Counted from the stretch's first letter, positions 24,818 to 33,880 are shown. The stretch: DNA of 64,000 nt from Streptomyces orinoci (GCF_003121295.1 NZ_PHNC01000029.1:1116001-1180000), one strand, 5' to 3'. Notes: generated by a model not told the origin, from the letters alone. Program-made: numbers and translations.

Positions 24818-26110
24818 TCAGCCGAGCAGGATCACCTCGACCTCCGTCCCGGCCGGGACGGAGGTGACCTCCTCCGGGACCACGATCAGGGCGTTGGCCT
24901 CGGCCAGCGCCTTGACCAGGTGCGATCCCGGACCGCCCACGGCGGTGACGGTGCCCTCGGCATACCGTCCGCGCAGATACTGACGGCGGCCCCCGGGCGA
25001 GGAGCCGATCGCCTCGGCGCACCGGGCGCGTACGGTGCGCCGGTCCTGGGGTTCCAGCCCCATCAGGGCCCGTACCGCGGGACGGACGAAGAGCTCGAAG
25101 GAGACATAGGCGCTGACCGGGTTGCCGGGCAGGGCGAACAGCGGCACTCGGTCCGGGCCGATCCGGCCGAAGCCCTGCGGCTTGCCGGGCTGCATGGCCA
25201 GCCGGCGGAACTCCACCCGGCCCTCCTCCTCGGTGAGCTCCGAGAGCGCCTCCTTGACCACGTCATACGCCCCCACGCTCACCCCGCCGCTGGTGACCAC
25301 CAGGTCGGCGCGGATCAGCTGGTCCTCCAGGGTGGCGCGCAGCGTCTCCGGGTCGTCGTGCACGGTGCCCGCCCGGTAGGGCTGGGCTCCGGCGTCCCGG
25401 GCGCAGGCGGTCAGCACAAAGCTGTTGGAGTCATGGATCCGGCCGGGCGGCAGCTCCTCGCCGGGCGGGACCAGCTCGCTGCCGGTGGAGAGCACCACCA
25501 CCCTGGGCCGGGGCCGCACCGGTACGGTGGCCCGGCCGATGGCCGCCAGCAGCCCCAGCTGGGGCGGGCCCAGGATGGTGCCGGCGGCCAGCGCCAGCTC
25601 CCCGGCGCCCACATCGCTGCCCTTGGCCCGTACATGCTCCCGGGCCTTGACCGGGCGGAACACCCGGACCTCGGCAGCACCCGCGGCGGGCATGGCGTCC
25701 ACCGGCCCCCCGCCCAGCCCACCGTCGGTCCACTCCACCGGAACCACGGCCTCCGCTCCGGGCGGCAGCGGGGCCCCGGTCATGATCCGGGCGGCCTCGC
25801 CGGGCTCCAGGGCGGACGGGCGCGCGCCGCCCGCCGCCACATCACCGGCCACGGTGAGCACCGCCGGGAACTCCTCGGTGGCGTCCCGGACATCGGCGGT
25901 GCGCACCGCGAAGCCATCCATGGAGCTGTTGTCGAAGGGCGGCAGCGGGGCGGGCACGATGACGTCCTCGACCAGCACACACCCCTGGGCGTCCAGGAGT
26001 TGCAGCTCGATCGGCTCCAGCGGGCGGATCTTCCGCAGGATGTCGTCGAGATGCTCGTCCACCGACCACAACTGCGGCCGCTCGATGGCATCTTGGGCGG
26101 TGCTGCTCAA
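24818..26110 (-). CDS. moeA: Molybdopterin molybdotransferase MoeA / gephyrin-like Glp
   Basis: 430 residues from TTG 26110, four bases after the galU stop and about 11 nt after GGAG; an upstream extension to 26233 lies inside galU. The MoeA domains are in order: SMDGFAVRTADV (I/III), the MogA-like domain with STGSELVPPGE and VVTSGGVSVGAYDVVKE, FALPGNPVSAYVSFELFVRP, and C-terminal domain IV. It inserts molybdate into molybdopterin. In actinobacteria, this galU-linked paralogue is also the gephyrin-like protein Glp that works with GlpR/SepX in cell division, so the role here may be structural. Confidence 0.92.
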   Translation of the reverse strand: MSSTAQDAIERPQLWSVDEHLDDILRKIRPLEPIELQLLDAQGCVLVEDVIVPAPLPPFDNSSMDGFAVRTADVRDATEEFPAVLTVAGDVAAGGARPSALEPGEAARIMTGAPLPPGAEAVVPVEWTDGGLGGGPVDAMPAAGAAEVRVFRPVKAREHVRAKGSDVGAGELALAAGTILGPPQLGLLAAIGRATVPVRPRPRVVVLSTGSELVPPGEELPPGRIHDSNSFVLTACARDAGAQPYRAGTVHDDPETLRATLEDQLIRADLVVTSGGVSVGAYDVVKEALSELTEEEGRVEFRRLAMQPGKPQGFGRIGPDRVPLFALPGNPVSAYVSFELFVRPAVRALMGLEPQDRRTVRARCAEAIGSSPGGRRQYLRGRYAEGTVTAVGGPGSHLVKALAEANALIVVPEEVTSVPAGTEVEVILLG

Positions 26111-26114
26111 AGCG

Positions 26115-27017
26115 CTACATCTCCTCGGTGACGTAACTGCGAAGCCAGGCGCGGAAGTCCGGGCCCAGATCCTCGCGTTCGCATGCCAGTCTGACAATGG
26201 CCCGCAGATAGTCGCCGCGGTCCCCGGTGTCATAGCGGCGGCCCTTGAACACCAGGCCGTGCACCGGGCCGCCCAGGCCGGGTTCGGCGGCCAGCGCCTG
26301 AAGGGCGTCGGTCAGCTGGATCTCGCCGCCGCGGCCGGGCGGCGTCTCACGCAGCACCTCGAAGACGGCCGGGTCCAGCACATAGCGGCCGATCACCGCG
26401 TAGTTGCTGGGCGCCTCGGCCGGGTCGGGCTTCTCCACCAGGCCGGTGACCTCCACCACATCCTCGATGTCGGTGGGCTTGAAGGCCGCGCAGCCATAGA
26501 GATGGACCTGGGAGGGATCGACCTCCATCAGCGCGATCACGCTGCCGCCGCGCAGCCGCTGGATGTCCACCATGCGGGAGAGCAGGGGGTCCCGGGCGTC
26601 GATCAGGTCGTCGCCCAGCAGCACCGCGAAGGGCTCATTGCCCACATGCGGGGCGGCGCACAGGATGGCATGACCCAGGCCCCGGGGGTCGCCCTGGCGC
26701 ACATAGTGGATGGTGCCCAGGTTGCTGGACTCCTGGACGCGGGAGAGGCGGGACTCGTCGCCCTTGCGCCGCAGGGCCTCTTCCAGCTCGTAGTTGCGGT
26801 CGAAGTGGTCCTCAAGGGGGCGCTTGTTACGGCCGGTGATCATGAGGACGTCAGACAGACCCGCGTTGACCGCCTCTTCCACCACATACTGGATGGCCGG
26901 CTTGTCCACCACCGGCAGCATCTCCTTGGGAGTGGCCTTGGTGGCGGGGAGAAAACGGGTTCCGAGCCCGGCGGCGGGGATGACAGCCTTGCTGATCCGG
27001 GGGCGCGCTTGAGTCAT
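26115..27017 (-). CDS. galU: UTP-glucose-1-phosphate uridylyltransferase
   Basis: 300 residues from ATG 27017. The nucleotidyltransferase signature AVIPAAGLGTRFLPATKATPKEMLPV is at about residues 11-36. VLLGDDLID and VEKPDPAEAPSNYAVIGRY confirm GalU. It makes UDP-glucose for wall polysaccharides and trehalose. It heads the operon galU-moeA-moaC-moaB-GNAT. A TAGTGT -10-like hexamer lies just before the start, so the message may have a very short leader. Confidence 0.95.
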   Translation of the reverse strand: MTQARPRISKAVIPAAGLGTRFLPATKATPKEMLPVVDKPAIQYVVEEAVNAGLSDVLMITGRNKRPLEDHFDRNYELEEALRRKGDESRLSRVQESSNLGTIHYVRQGDPRGLGHAILCAAPHVGNEPFAVLLGDDLIDARDPLLSRMVDIQRLRGGSVIALMEVDPSQVHLYGCAAFKPTDIEDVVEVTGLVEKPDPAEAPSNYAVIGRYVLDPAVFEVLRETPPGRGGEIQLTDALQALAAEPGLGGPVHGLVFKGRRYDTGDRGDYLRAIVRLACEREDLGPDFRAWLRSYVTEEM

Positions 27018-27118
27018 GGGTCGAACACTATCCGTTGCGTAAGGGCGAAGATACGGCTTCACCGAGTATGGCCCCCGAAAATGAGTTTGTACGAACAATT
27101 GATGATCGGGAGGGCTTG

Positions 27119-27754
27119 ATGGCCGGCGCCAAGGCGGAACTGCGGCGCTCCCTGCTGGCCGCACGGGCCGCGCTGAACGCAGAGCAGCGGGCGGTGGCGG
27201 AGCGTGACCTGGCCCGGCACGCGCTTGGCCTGCCGGAGCTGACCGGGGCGGGCACCGTGGCCGGCTATGTGTCGGTGGGCAGCGAGCCGGGCACCCGGGC
27301 GCTGCTGGAAGCGCTGCGCACCCGGGGCGTGCGCGTCCTGCTGCCGGTGCTGCTCCCCGACAACGACCTGGACTGGGCCCGCTACCGGGGCCCGGAGCAG
27401 CTGCGGCCGGCCGGCCGCGGTCTGCTGGAGCCGGACGGCGAGCGGCTGGGCCCAAAAGCGGTGACGGAGGCGGACGCGGTGCTGCTGCCGGGCCTGGCGG
27501 TGGACGGCCAGGGCCTGCGGCTGGGGCGCGGCGGCGGCTCCTACGACCGGGTGCTGGCCCGGCTGGCGCGGGCGGGGACCGATCCGGCGCTGATCGTCCT
27601 GCTCTATGCGAACGAGGTGGTCGCGCGGGTTCCCCGGGAACCCCACGACCACCCCGTCCACGCGGTGATCACCCCCGACGGCCTGCGCCGGTTCCGGCGC
27701 CCCCAAGGGGCGCGGGGAACTGCGCGACCGGCCACCGACGGCCCGCAGTCGTAG
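27119..27754 (+). CDS. 5-formyltetrahydrofolate cyclo-ligase
   Basis: 211 residues from ATG 27119, with GGGAGGG just upstream; a longer frame to 27035 has no ribosome site. The motif GLAVDGQGLRLGRGGGSYDR is diagnostic, as is the early R-x-x-LLAARAAL helix. It converts 5-formyl-THF to methenyl-THF, recycling folate. The last 20 or so residues (PQGARGTARPATDGPQS) are encoded by a copy of the dispersed intergenic repeat, so the natural C-terminus has been replaced or extended. It is divergent to galU. Confidence 0.9.
   Translation: MAGAKAELRRSLLAARAALNAEQRAVAERDLARHALGLPELTGAGTVAGYVSVGSEPGTRALLEALRTRGVRVLLPVLLPDNDLDWARYRGPEQLRPAGRGLLEPDGERLGPKAVTEADAVLLPGLAVDGQGLRLGRGGGSYDRVLARLARAGTDPALIVLLYANEVVARVPREPHDHPVHAVITPDGLRRFRRPQGARGTARPATDGPQS
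27697..27754 (-). repeat. Dispersed repeat, short copy C inside a gene's 3' end
   Basis: The stretch contains CCCCAAGGGGCGCGGGGAAC followed by TGCGCGACCGGCCAC, the reverse complement of the repeat core seen at 6814-6846. It encodes the C-terminus of the formyl-THF cyclo-ligase and could also serve as terminator between the convergent genes. Confidence 0.75.
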
Positions 27755-27776
27755 CACCTCGCCCGACGGCGGAGCC

Positions 27777-30542
27777 CTAAGGCTTCAGCGTCAGCGTGTC
27801 GTCCCCCGCCTTGTTCACCGCGTCCGCGCTGAACGCCCAGGGCAGCAGCTCGCCCTTGGCCCACTTGTCCGTCTGGTCGTAGTAGTGGGCGTTATAGGCG
27901 TGCCCGGAGGCGCCGGTGAGGTTTATCCACCGGGACTTGTCCAGATCGCCCAGGTTGACCACCATCCGCATGGACGGCACCCAGACCACGCCATAGCCGC
28001 CCGCCGCGTTCCAGCCGGCCGCGTTGACGGCGGCCTCGCCGCCCGCCAGGTTCCACGGGCCGCGGTTGAGCAGCCAGCGCACAATGGCGGGGCCCTTGGT
28101 GCCCAGCGTCTGGTTGCGCAGGGTCAGCTGGTGCAGCCGGCCCCAGCTCCAGGAGTTGACGTCCTTGCCCAGCTTGGCGGTCAGCTCCCAACGGGCGTCC
28201 TGCATGGCCTTGTTGAGCAGTTCGTCCCGGTTGGTGGCGCCCGGGTTGGCACGGGTGCCATTGGTCTTCCACCACGGGCTGTCCGGCTTGTCGAGGATAT
28301 TGCGCACCACCTCGAACCAGCGGTCGCCGCCGTCCGGCTGCGCCGAGTCCGGGTCCCGCTCGCCGCACTCGGTGACCAGCCGGGTGTTGCCGTTGAGGTC
28401 CTCCTGCGGCCCGGAGTCATTGGCCGGGCGGACCCGCAGGCACTGGCCCTTGACCCGCAGCTCCTTGGGCAGCTTGTTGCCGAAGGCCAGCTTGAGGACA
28501 TTGCGCCAGACCGCGTTGAAGTACGCGGCCGCGGGCGAGTCGGCGTCCTGGTTGTAGTCCCAGTCCTTCAGCAGCTTCTGCGCGTCCCGGACGTACTGGG
28601 TCTCGCGCTCATTGGCGGCCTTGACCTTGACCTTGAGCAGGTAGGGCGTCAGCAGCTTGCCGATCTCGCTGCTGTTGTCCATCTGCATCTTCTGCATGTC
28701 GTCCGTCGAGATCTTCCCGCCGTCCTTGATCTTGGACTGGATCAGATCGTTTATCCGCTGGCTGCGGGTGCCATAGCCCCAGTCGCCGGTCAGCTTGAAC
28801 GGGTAGTCCTTGCCCACCACGGCCTGGTTGGCGGTGACGATATAACCGCGCGACGGGTTGTACTCCCAGGGCAGCGCGGACTGCGGCAGGTAGTCCTTCC
28901 AGCGGGTGCTGGGGTCCCAGCCGGCCGCCGGGAGACTGCCGTCGCTGCCCTTGCCGCGCACCGGGATCCGGCCCGGCGCCTGGTAGCCGATATTGCCCTT
29001 GGTGTCCGCGTAGATCAGGTTCTGCGAGGGAACGTCGAACTCGCCCGCGGCCTTGCGGAATTCCTGGAAGTCGGTGGCCTGGTCCAGGGCGAAGACCGCG
29101 TCCATGGTGCGGCCCGGCTCCAGGGCGGTCCAGCGCAGCGACACCGCATAGCCCTCGGCCCGGTCCGGCGCCGGGTCCTTCACCGGTGCGTCCTGGCCCA
29201 CCTTGCCCAGCTCGTCATTGCGGTCCGAGACGATCGGCCCATTGTTGGTGGAACGGATGGTGAACTCGCGGGTGGCACCGCCGGCGACCTTGACGGTCTC
29301 CTTGCGGGTCTGGAGCGGCAGTTGCTTGCCGTCAAAGAGGTAGGTGTCCGAAGTGACCTTCTCCAGATAGAGATCGGACACATCCGCACCCAGATTGGTC
29401 ATGCCCCAGGCGATATCGGCATTGTGGCCGATCACCACGCCCGGCATGCCGGAGAAGGTGTAACCCGCCACGTCATAGGGGCAGGAGGCGCTGACCTTGG
29501 TGCAGTGCAGCCCCATCTGGTACCAGAGCGAGGGCATCTGCGGTGCCAGATGCGGGTCGTTGGCCAGCAGCGGCTTACCGGTGGCGGTGTACTTGCCGGA
29601 CACCACCCAGGAGTTGGAGCCGATGCCATTGCCATTGGGGCCCAGCAGCGCCGGGACCTGATCCAGCGTCCTGGACAGCGAGGACAGCCCATTGCGCAGC
29701 CCATTGGCGGCGTTGGAGCCGCCCGTCGTGATGCCGGTGCCCGGGATCCGCGGGGTCTCGGACGGGGTGCCCTTGGGGTCGAAGGTCTTGGTCAGCGGGT
29801 CATAGGAACCGCCCTCCACGATCGGCTTGTTGCGGTCGTAGGGGTACGGCGGGTACAGCTCGTCGATCTGCTTGGCGCTCAGCCGGGTCGCCGCCAGCGA
29901 GCGGTCGATCTCGTCGCGCATATTGGAACGCAGGTCCCAGGCCATGGCCTTGAGCCAGGCCACCGAGTCCACCGGGGTCCACTGCTCCGGCTTGTAGTCG
30001 TTCTGGAACTTCAGGACCGCGTACTCCACCGACAGCGACTTGCCCTGATGGTCCTTGAGGTAGGCGTTGACGCCGTCCGAGTAGGCCTGGAGGTACTTCT
30101 TGGTGGTGGCCGACAGCTTGGTGTCGTACTCCTGCTGGGCCACCCGGCGCCAGCCCAGGGTCCGTACAAAGGCGTCCGTCTCCACCTGGCTGTCACCGAA
30201 CATCTCGGAGAGCCGGCCGGCCGTCAGATGCCGGCGGACGTCCATCTCCCAGAACCGGTCCTGCGCCTGGACAAAGCCCTGGGCGCGGAAGAGGTCCTCG
30301 GCGTTGTCCGCGTAGACCTGCGGAATGCCATTGCCGTCCCGGACCACCTTGACCTGGCCGGACAGCCCCTTGAGCTGAAGGGTGCCGGTGGTCTGCGGGA
30401 AGGAGGCGCGGACGGTGCTGACGCTCCAGTACGCGCCGTATCCGACGCCCGCCACGAGCAGCAGCACAAGGGTGATCACGAGCAGGCGGGCGCGTCGCCC
30501 CTTCTTCTTTTTGCCGGAAGGGCCGGTCTTGTTGGCGGGCAT
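27777..30542 (-). CDS. Penicillin acylase family amidase (Ntn hydrolase), membrane anchored
   Basis: 921 residues from ATG 30542. A basic Lys-rich N-terminus and one membrane helix (about residues 20-42) are followed by the alpha chain (LSGQVKVVRDGNGIPQVYADNAEDLFRAQGFVQAQDRFWEMD). The spacer and beta chain then begin at the autocleavage site, with Ser309 in GIG-SNSWVVSGK as the expected N-terminal nucleophile. NDPHLAPQMPSLWYQMGLH follows. Such enzymes hydrolyse acyl amides, including acyl-homoserine lactones or beta-lactam side chains; the true substrate is not predictable. The catalytic part would be extracytoplasmic. Confidence 0.92.
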   Translation of the reverse strand: MPANKTGPSGKKKKGRRARLLVITLVLLLVAGVGYGAYWSVSTVRASFPQTTGTLQLKGLSGQVKVVRDGNGIPQVYADNAEDLFRAQGFVQAQDRFWEMDVRRHLTAGRLSEMFGDSQVETDAFVRTLGWRRVAQQEYDTKLSATTKKYLQAYSDGVNAYLKDHQGKSLSVEYAVLKFQNDYKPEQWTPVDSVAWLKAMAWDLRSNMRDEIDRSLAATRLSAKQIDELYPPYPYDRNKPIVEGGSYDPLTKTFDPKGTPSETPRIPGTGITTGGSNAANGLRNGLSSLSRTLDQVPALLGPNGNGIGSNSWVVSGKYTATGKPLLANDPHLAPQMPSLWYQMGLHCTKVSASCPYDVAGYTFSGMPGVVIGHNADIAWGMTNLGADVSDLYLEKVTSDTYLFDGKQLPLQTRKETVKVAGGATREFTIRSTNNGPIVSDRNDELGKVGQDAPVKDPAPDRAEGYAVSLRWTALEPGRTMDAVFALDQATDFQEFRKAAGEFDVPSQNLIYADTKGNIGYQAPGRIPVRGKGSDGSLPAAGWDPSTRWKDYLPQSALPWEYNPSRGYIVTANQAVVGKDYPFKLTGDWGYGTRSQRINDLIQSKIKDGGKISTDDMQKMQMDNSSEIGKLLTPYLLKVKVKAANERETQYVRDAQKLLKDWDYNQDADSPAAAYFNAVWRNVLKLAFGNKLPKELRVKGQCLRVRPANDSGPQEDLNGNTRLVTECGERDPDSAQPDGGDRWFEVVRNILDKPDSPWWKTNGTRANPGATNRDELLNKAMQDARWELTAKLGKDVNSWSWGRLHQLTLRNQTLGTKGPAIVRWLLNRGPWNLAGGEAAVNAAGWNAAGGYGVVWVPSMRMVVNLGDLDKSRWINLTGASGHAYNAHYYDQTDKWAKGELLPWAFSADAVNKAGDDTLTLKP

Positions 30543-30737
30543 CGCTGTCCTTCGCGGGGCAGGGTGGTCCTGGAGTGCTGGAAGCAACCATAGGCGCAGG
30601 GCGGCCGGCGGCCCGACGCGGAGTGGCCGCAGCGCCCCGGACCGGACAGCGTCCGCCCCGAACCGCGTTAAGAACCCGTAAAATATTAGATGAGGAAATC
30701 AAGTTCTGGTCCACACAGCTAGTGATGGGAGCGGCCC

Positions 30738-32255
30738 CTGACTGTCCACCACCTCAATGAACTCCTGCTGGTGTGCTCGCTGGTGCTGCTGGTAGCGGTC
30801 GCCGCGGTGCGCATCTCCTCCCGCAGCGGGCTGCCCAGCCTGCTCGTCTATCTGGGCATCGGCGTAGCGATAGGCCAGGACGGCATCGGCGTCCACTTCA
30901 ATGACGTGGGCCTGACGCAGGTCATCGGTTATGCGGCCCTGGTGGTGATCCTGGCCGAGGGCGGCCTGGGCACCAAGTGGCACGAGATCAGACCGGCCCT
31001 GCCCGCCGCCGCCGTCCTTTCCACTGTCGGCGTGGCCGTGAGCGTCGGCGTCACCGCCTCGGCCGCGCACTATCTGGCGGGCATCGACTGGCGCCAGTCA
31101 CTGATCATCGGTGCGGTGGTCTCCTCCACCGACGCGGCCGCCGTCTTCTCCGTCCTGCGCAATGTCCCGCTGCCGGCCCGTCTCACCGGTGTGCTGGAAG
31201 CCGAGTCCGGCTTCAATGACGCCCCCGTGGTGATCCTGGTGGTGGCCTTCTCGGCCGCCGGACCGGTCGATCACTGGTATCTGCTGCTGGGCAGGATCGC
31301 CCTGGAACTGGCCATCGGCGCCGCCGTGGGCATCGCCATCGGCCTGCTGGGCGCCTATGCCATGCGCCATGTGGCATTGCCCGCCTCCGGCCTCTATCCC
31401 ATCGCGGTAATGGCCATCGCCACCATCGCCTATGCGGGCGGCGCGCTGGCCCATGGCTCCGGCTTCCTGGCCGTCTATCTGGCGGCACTGATACTGGGCA
31501 ACGCCAAGCTGCCGCACTGGGCGGCCACCCGAGGCTTCGCCGAGGGGCTCGGCTGGATCGCCCAGATCGGGATGTTCGTCCTGCTCGGCCTGCTGGTCAC
31601 CCCGCATGAGCTGGGCGCCGACTTCCTCCCCGCGCTGTTTGTGGGCCTGGTGCTGACGATGGTGGCCCGGCCGGTGTCGGTCCTGGTGAGCACCGCCCCG
31701 TTCCGCACCCCCTGGGCGGAGAAGGTGCTGCTGTCCTGGGCGGGGCTGCGCGGCGCGGTGCCCATTGTGCTGGCGACCATCCCCATGGTGGCCGGGGTCC
31801 CGGACAGCCGCCGGATCTTCAATATCGTCTTTGTCCTGGTGATCGTCTACACCCTGGTCCAGGGCCCGACCCTGCCCTGGCTGGCCCGGCGGCTGCGGCT
31901 GGGCGAGGCGGAGGCCGAGGACCTGGGCATCGAGTCGGCGCCGCTGGAACGGCTGCGCGGCCATCTGCTGTCGGTGGCCATCCCGCCCGGCTCCCGGATG
32001 CATGGGGTGGAGGTCTCCGAGCTGCGGCTGCCCGCCGGATCGGCGGTCACCCTGGTGGTGCGCGAGGGAGCCAGCTTTGTCCCGCTGCCGTCCACGGTGC
32101 TGCGGCGCGGGGACGAACTGCTGGTGGTGGCCACCGACCCGGTGCGGGACGCGGCCGAGAAGCGGCTGCGGGCAGTCGCCGAGGGCGGCAAGCTGGCGGG
32201 ATGGCTGGGGACTACTGGTGACCGTGGTGCGGCAGGTATGGTAAGGAAGAAGTAG
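30738..32255 (+). CDS. CPA1-family K+/H+ or Na+/H+ antiporter with TrkA-C domain
   Basis: 505 residues if it starts at CTG 30738, which has GGGAG 6 nt upstream and immediately follows an in-frame stop at 30723. The next start, GTG 30771, has no ribosome site and would cut the first helix. About twelve membrane helices carry SSTDAAAVFSVL and LEAESGFNDAPVVIL, typical of CPA1 exchangers. The C-terminal 90 residues form an RCK_C/TrkA-C domain (RMHGVEVSELRLP, LRRGDELLVVA), which often binds nucleotides such as c-di-AMP. No riboswitch is visible upstream. Confidence 0.9.
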   Translation: MTVHHLNELLLVCSLVLLVAVAAVRISSRSGLPSLLVYLGIGVAIGQDGIGVHFNDVGLTQVIGYAALVVILAEGGLGTKWHEIRPALPAAAVLSTVGVAVSVGVTASAAHYLAGIDWRQSLIIGAVVSSTDAAAVFSVLRNVPLPARLTGVLEAESGFNDAPVVILVVAFSAAGPVDHWYLLLGRIALELAIGAAVGIAIGLLGAYAMRHVALPASGLYPIAVMAIATIAYAGGALAHGSGFLAVYLAALILGNAKLPHWAATRGFAEGLGWIAQIGMFVLLGLLVTPHELGADFLPALFVGLVLTMVARPVSVLVSTAPFRTPWAEKVLLSWAGLRGAVPIVLATIPMVAGVPDSRRIFNIVFVLVIVYTLVQGPTLPWLARRLRLGEAEAEDLGIESAPLERLRGHLLSVAIPPGSRMHGVEVSELRLPAGSAVTLVVREGASFVPLPSTVLRRGDELLVVATDPVRDAAEKRLRAVAEGGKLAGWLGTTGDRGAAGMVRKK

Positions 32256-32270
32256 GTCTTTTGTTCGCAT

Positions 32271-32345
32271 TGCCGGGTCTCGGCCCGGCAGTGCGGACCA
32301 CTGCTCTGCCGGGTCTCGGCCCGGTGGTGCGGGGACCGCTTTTTT
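32271..32345 (+). terminator. Double hairpin with T tract after the antiporter gene
   Basis: A first hairpin, TGCCGGG-TCTCGG-CCCGGCA (32271-32290), is followed by a near-duplicate (CCGGG-TCTCGG-CCCGG, 32309-32324). The second is embedded in a longer stem with ACCAC/GTGGT and ends in six T residues (32340-32345). The latter half is a good intrinsic terminator. The rest of the gap to 32545 holds the promoter region of the MFS gene, with no element I can name. Confidence 0.75.
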
Positions 32346-32545
32346 CTGACCCTTTGCTCGACCCCAAATCCGAACCAACTCTGCCTGATGCAGGGCTGGC
32401 GCGACCGCACGGCGGCCGTGGCCGCGTAACACAAGGCGGCCGGATCGGTATCTACCACGGTCCTGCGCGAGAGGACAGCTCTCGGCGCGCTCCGTTGGCG
32501 ACCCTTCGTCCGGGGCGTGCTACCAGGTGGCGGAAAGGCCCGGCC

Positions 32546-33823
32546 GTGGCGACCACGGTCCACGACGACTCCGGGGCACGCCCCGGGTACGGACAGCTGC
32601 TGCGCACCCGCGGCGCCTGGACGTTCCTGCTCCCCGGCTTCCTGGCCCGGCAGCCCTTTGCGATGCTGACCATCGGCATCCTGCTGCTGGTGCAGCACAC
32701 CACCGGCTCGTACACCACCGCGGGCGCCGTCTCGGCGACCGCGGGCGTCTCCATGGCGCTGTTCGCCCCGCAGGGCGGCAAGCTCGCGGACCGCTTCGGG
32801 CAGGCCGCGGTGCTGATCCCCGGCGTGATCATCCATGCCGCGGCGATCTCGCTGCTGATCAGCCTGGCGCTGTCCGGCGCCCCGCTGTGGGCGCTGTTCG
32901 CGGCGGCGGTGCCGGCCGGTGCGTCCACCCCGCAGATCGGCCCCATGGTGCGGGCCCGCTGGGCGGCCAAGCTGACCGGCACCCCGCTGATGGGCACCTC
33001 GGCGGCCTTTGAATCGGTCACCGACGAGTTCACCTTTGTGATCGGCCCGGTGCTGGCCACCGCCCTGTGCACCGGCGTCCACCCCTCCGCGGGCCTGGTC
33101 GCCGAGGCCGTGCTCACCCTGGTCGGCGGCCTGCTGTTCGCCGCCCAGCGGGGCACCCAGCCGCAGCCCGGCGGCGTCGCCGGCACCCGGGAGAAGGGCG
33201 CCTCCGCGCTCTCGGTGCCGGGTGTGCGGGTGCTGATCTGCGTCTTCCTGGGCATTGGCTCGGTCTTCGGCGGTATGCAGATGTCGCTGACCGCCTTCAC
33301 CGAGTCCATCGGTCAGCCGGGCATCAACGGCCTGCTCTATGGCGCATTCGCGGCCGGGAACATGGGCGCGGGCATCGTCTGCGGCACCGTTGCCTGGCGC
33401 AGCGCCCCGCAGCGCCGGCTGCTGTTCGCCTACCCGCTGCTGACCCTGGCCACCACCCCGCTGTGGTCGGTGCAGTCGGTGCCGCTGCTGGGCGGCCTGG
33501 GGCTGCTGGTGGGCCTGTGCATCGCCCCCTCGCTGATCAACGGCTACACCCTGGTGGAGTCCCTGGTTCCGGCGAACGCCCGGACGGAGGCGTTCACCTG
33601 GCTGACCGGTGCGGTGGGCCTGGGCCAGGCGGCCGGGTCCACGGTGGCCGGGCGGCTGGTGGACAAGTTCAGCGCCCACACCGGCTTCCTGGTGCCGCTG
33701 GGCGGTACCGCGCTGGCCCTGCTGGTTCTGCTGACGCTGCGCAAGCGGCTCACTCCGGTGGGCGGCGGCACGGTCGTCGCCCAGCGTGGAGTCGGTCACC
33801 GAGACCCCGTCTCAGTGGACTGA
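32546..33823 (+). CDS. MFS transporter
   Basis: 425 residues from GTG 32546, with GGAAAGG 7 nt upstream; the frame continues upstream into the repetitive terminator and is not coding there. Twelve membrane helices are predicted. The motif GGKLADRFGQAAVLIPGVIIHA corresponds to MFS motif A in the loop between helices 2 and 3. It is similar in type to small drug or sugar efflux MFS proteins. There is no adjacent regulator to hint at a substrate. A moderately strong promoter for the next gene begins right at its end. Confidence 0.85.
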   Translation: MATTVHDDSGARPGYGQLLRTRGAWTFLLPGFLARQPFAMLTIGILLLVQHTTGSYTTAGAVSATAGVSMALFAPQGGKLADRFGQAAVLIPGVIIHAAAISLLISLALSGAPLWALFAAAVPAGASTPQIGPMVRARWAAKLTGTPLMGTSAAFESVTDEFTFVIGPVLATALCTGVHPSAGLVAEAVLTLVGGLLFAAQRGTQPQPGGVAGTREKGASALSVPGVRVLICVFLGIGSVFGGMQMSLTAFTESIGQPGINGLLYGAFAAGNMGAGIVCGTVAWRSAPQRRLLFAYPLLTLATTPLWSVQSVPLLGGLGLLVGLCIAPSLINGYTLVESLVPANARTEAFTWLTGAVGLGQAAGSTVAGRLVDKFSAHTGFLVPLGGTALALLVLLTLRKRLTPVGGGTVVAQRGVGHRDPVSVD

Positions 33824-33847
33824 CGGAGCGGAATACTGCACTATGGA
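33820..33847 (+). promoter_or_regulatory. Promoter for the FmdB-type gene
   Basis: CTGACG (33820-33825) and TATGGA (33842-33847) are separated by 16 bp, close to a housekeeping -35/-10 pair. The predicted start point near 33854 is the first base of the CIRCE-like element. Confidence 0.5.
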
Positions 33848-33853
33848 GCGTCG

Positions 33854-33880
33854 TTAGCACTCATTGAGTGAGAGTGCCAG
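33854..33880 (+). promoter_or_regulatory. CIRCE-like element (HrcA operator)
   Basis: TTAGCACTC (33854-33862), a 9-bp spacer and GAGTGCCAG (33872-33880). The left arm is a perfect match to the CIRCE consensus TTAGCACTC-N9-GAGTGCTAA, and the right arm matches 7 of 9. It lies at the predicted transcription start and 10 bp before the GTG of the FmdB gene, overlapping the leader. This would place the gene under HrcA heat-shock control, as groES/groEL are. Confidence 0.65.

Noticed and set aside
27885..30593. 902-codon open frame opposite penicillin acylase
   Set aside because: Shadow of a conserved Ntn hydrolase; no domain in the translated product.
30588..30737. c-di-AMP (ydaO-type) riboswitch before the antiporter
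   Set aside because: The 150-bp gap is too short and shows none of the expected conserved helices; only an AT-rich patch is seen.
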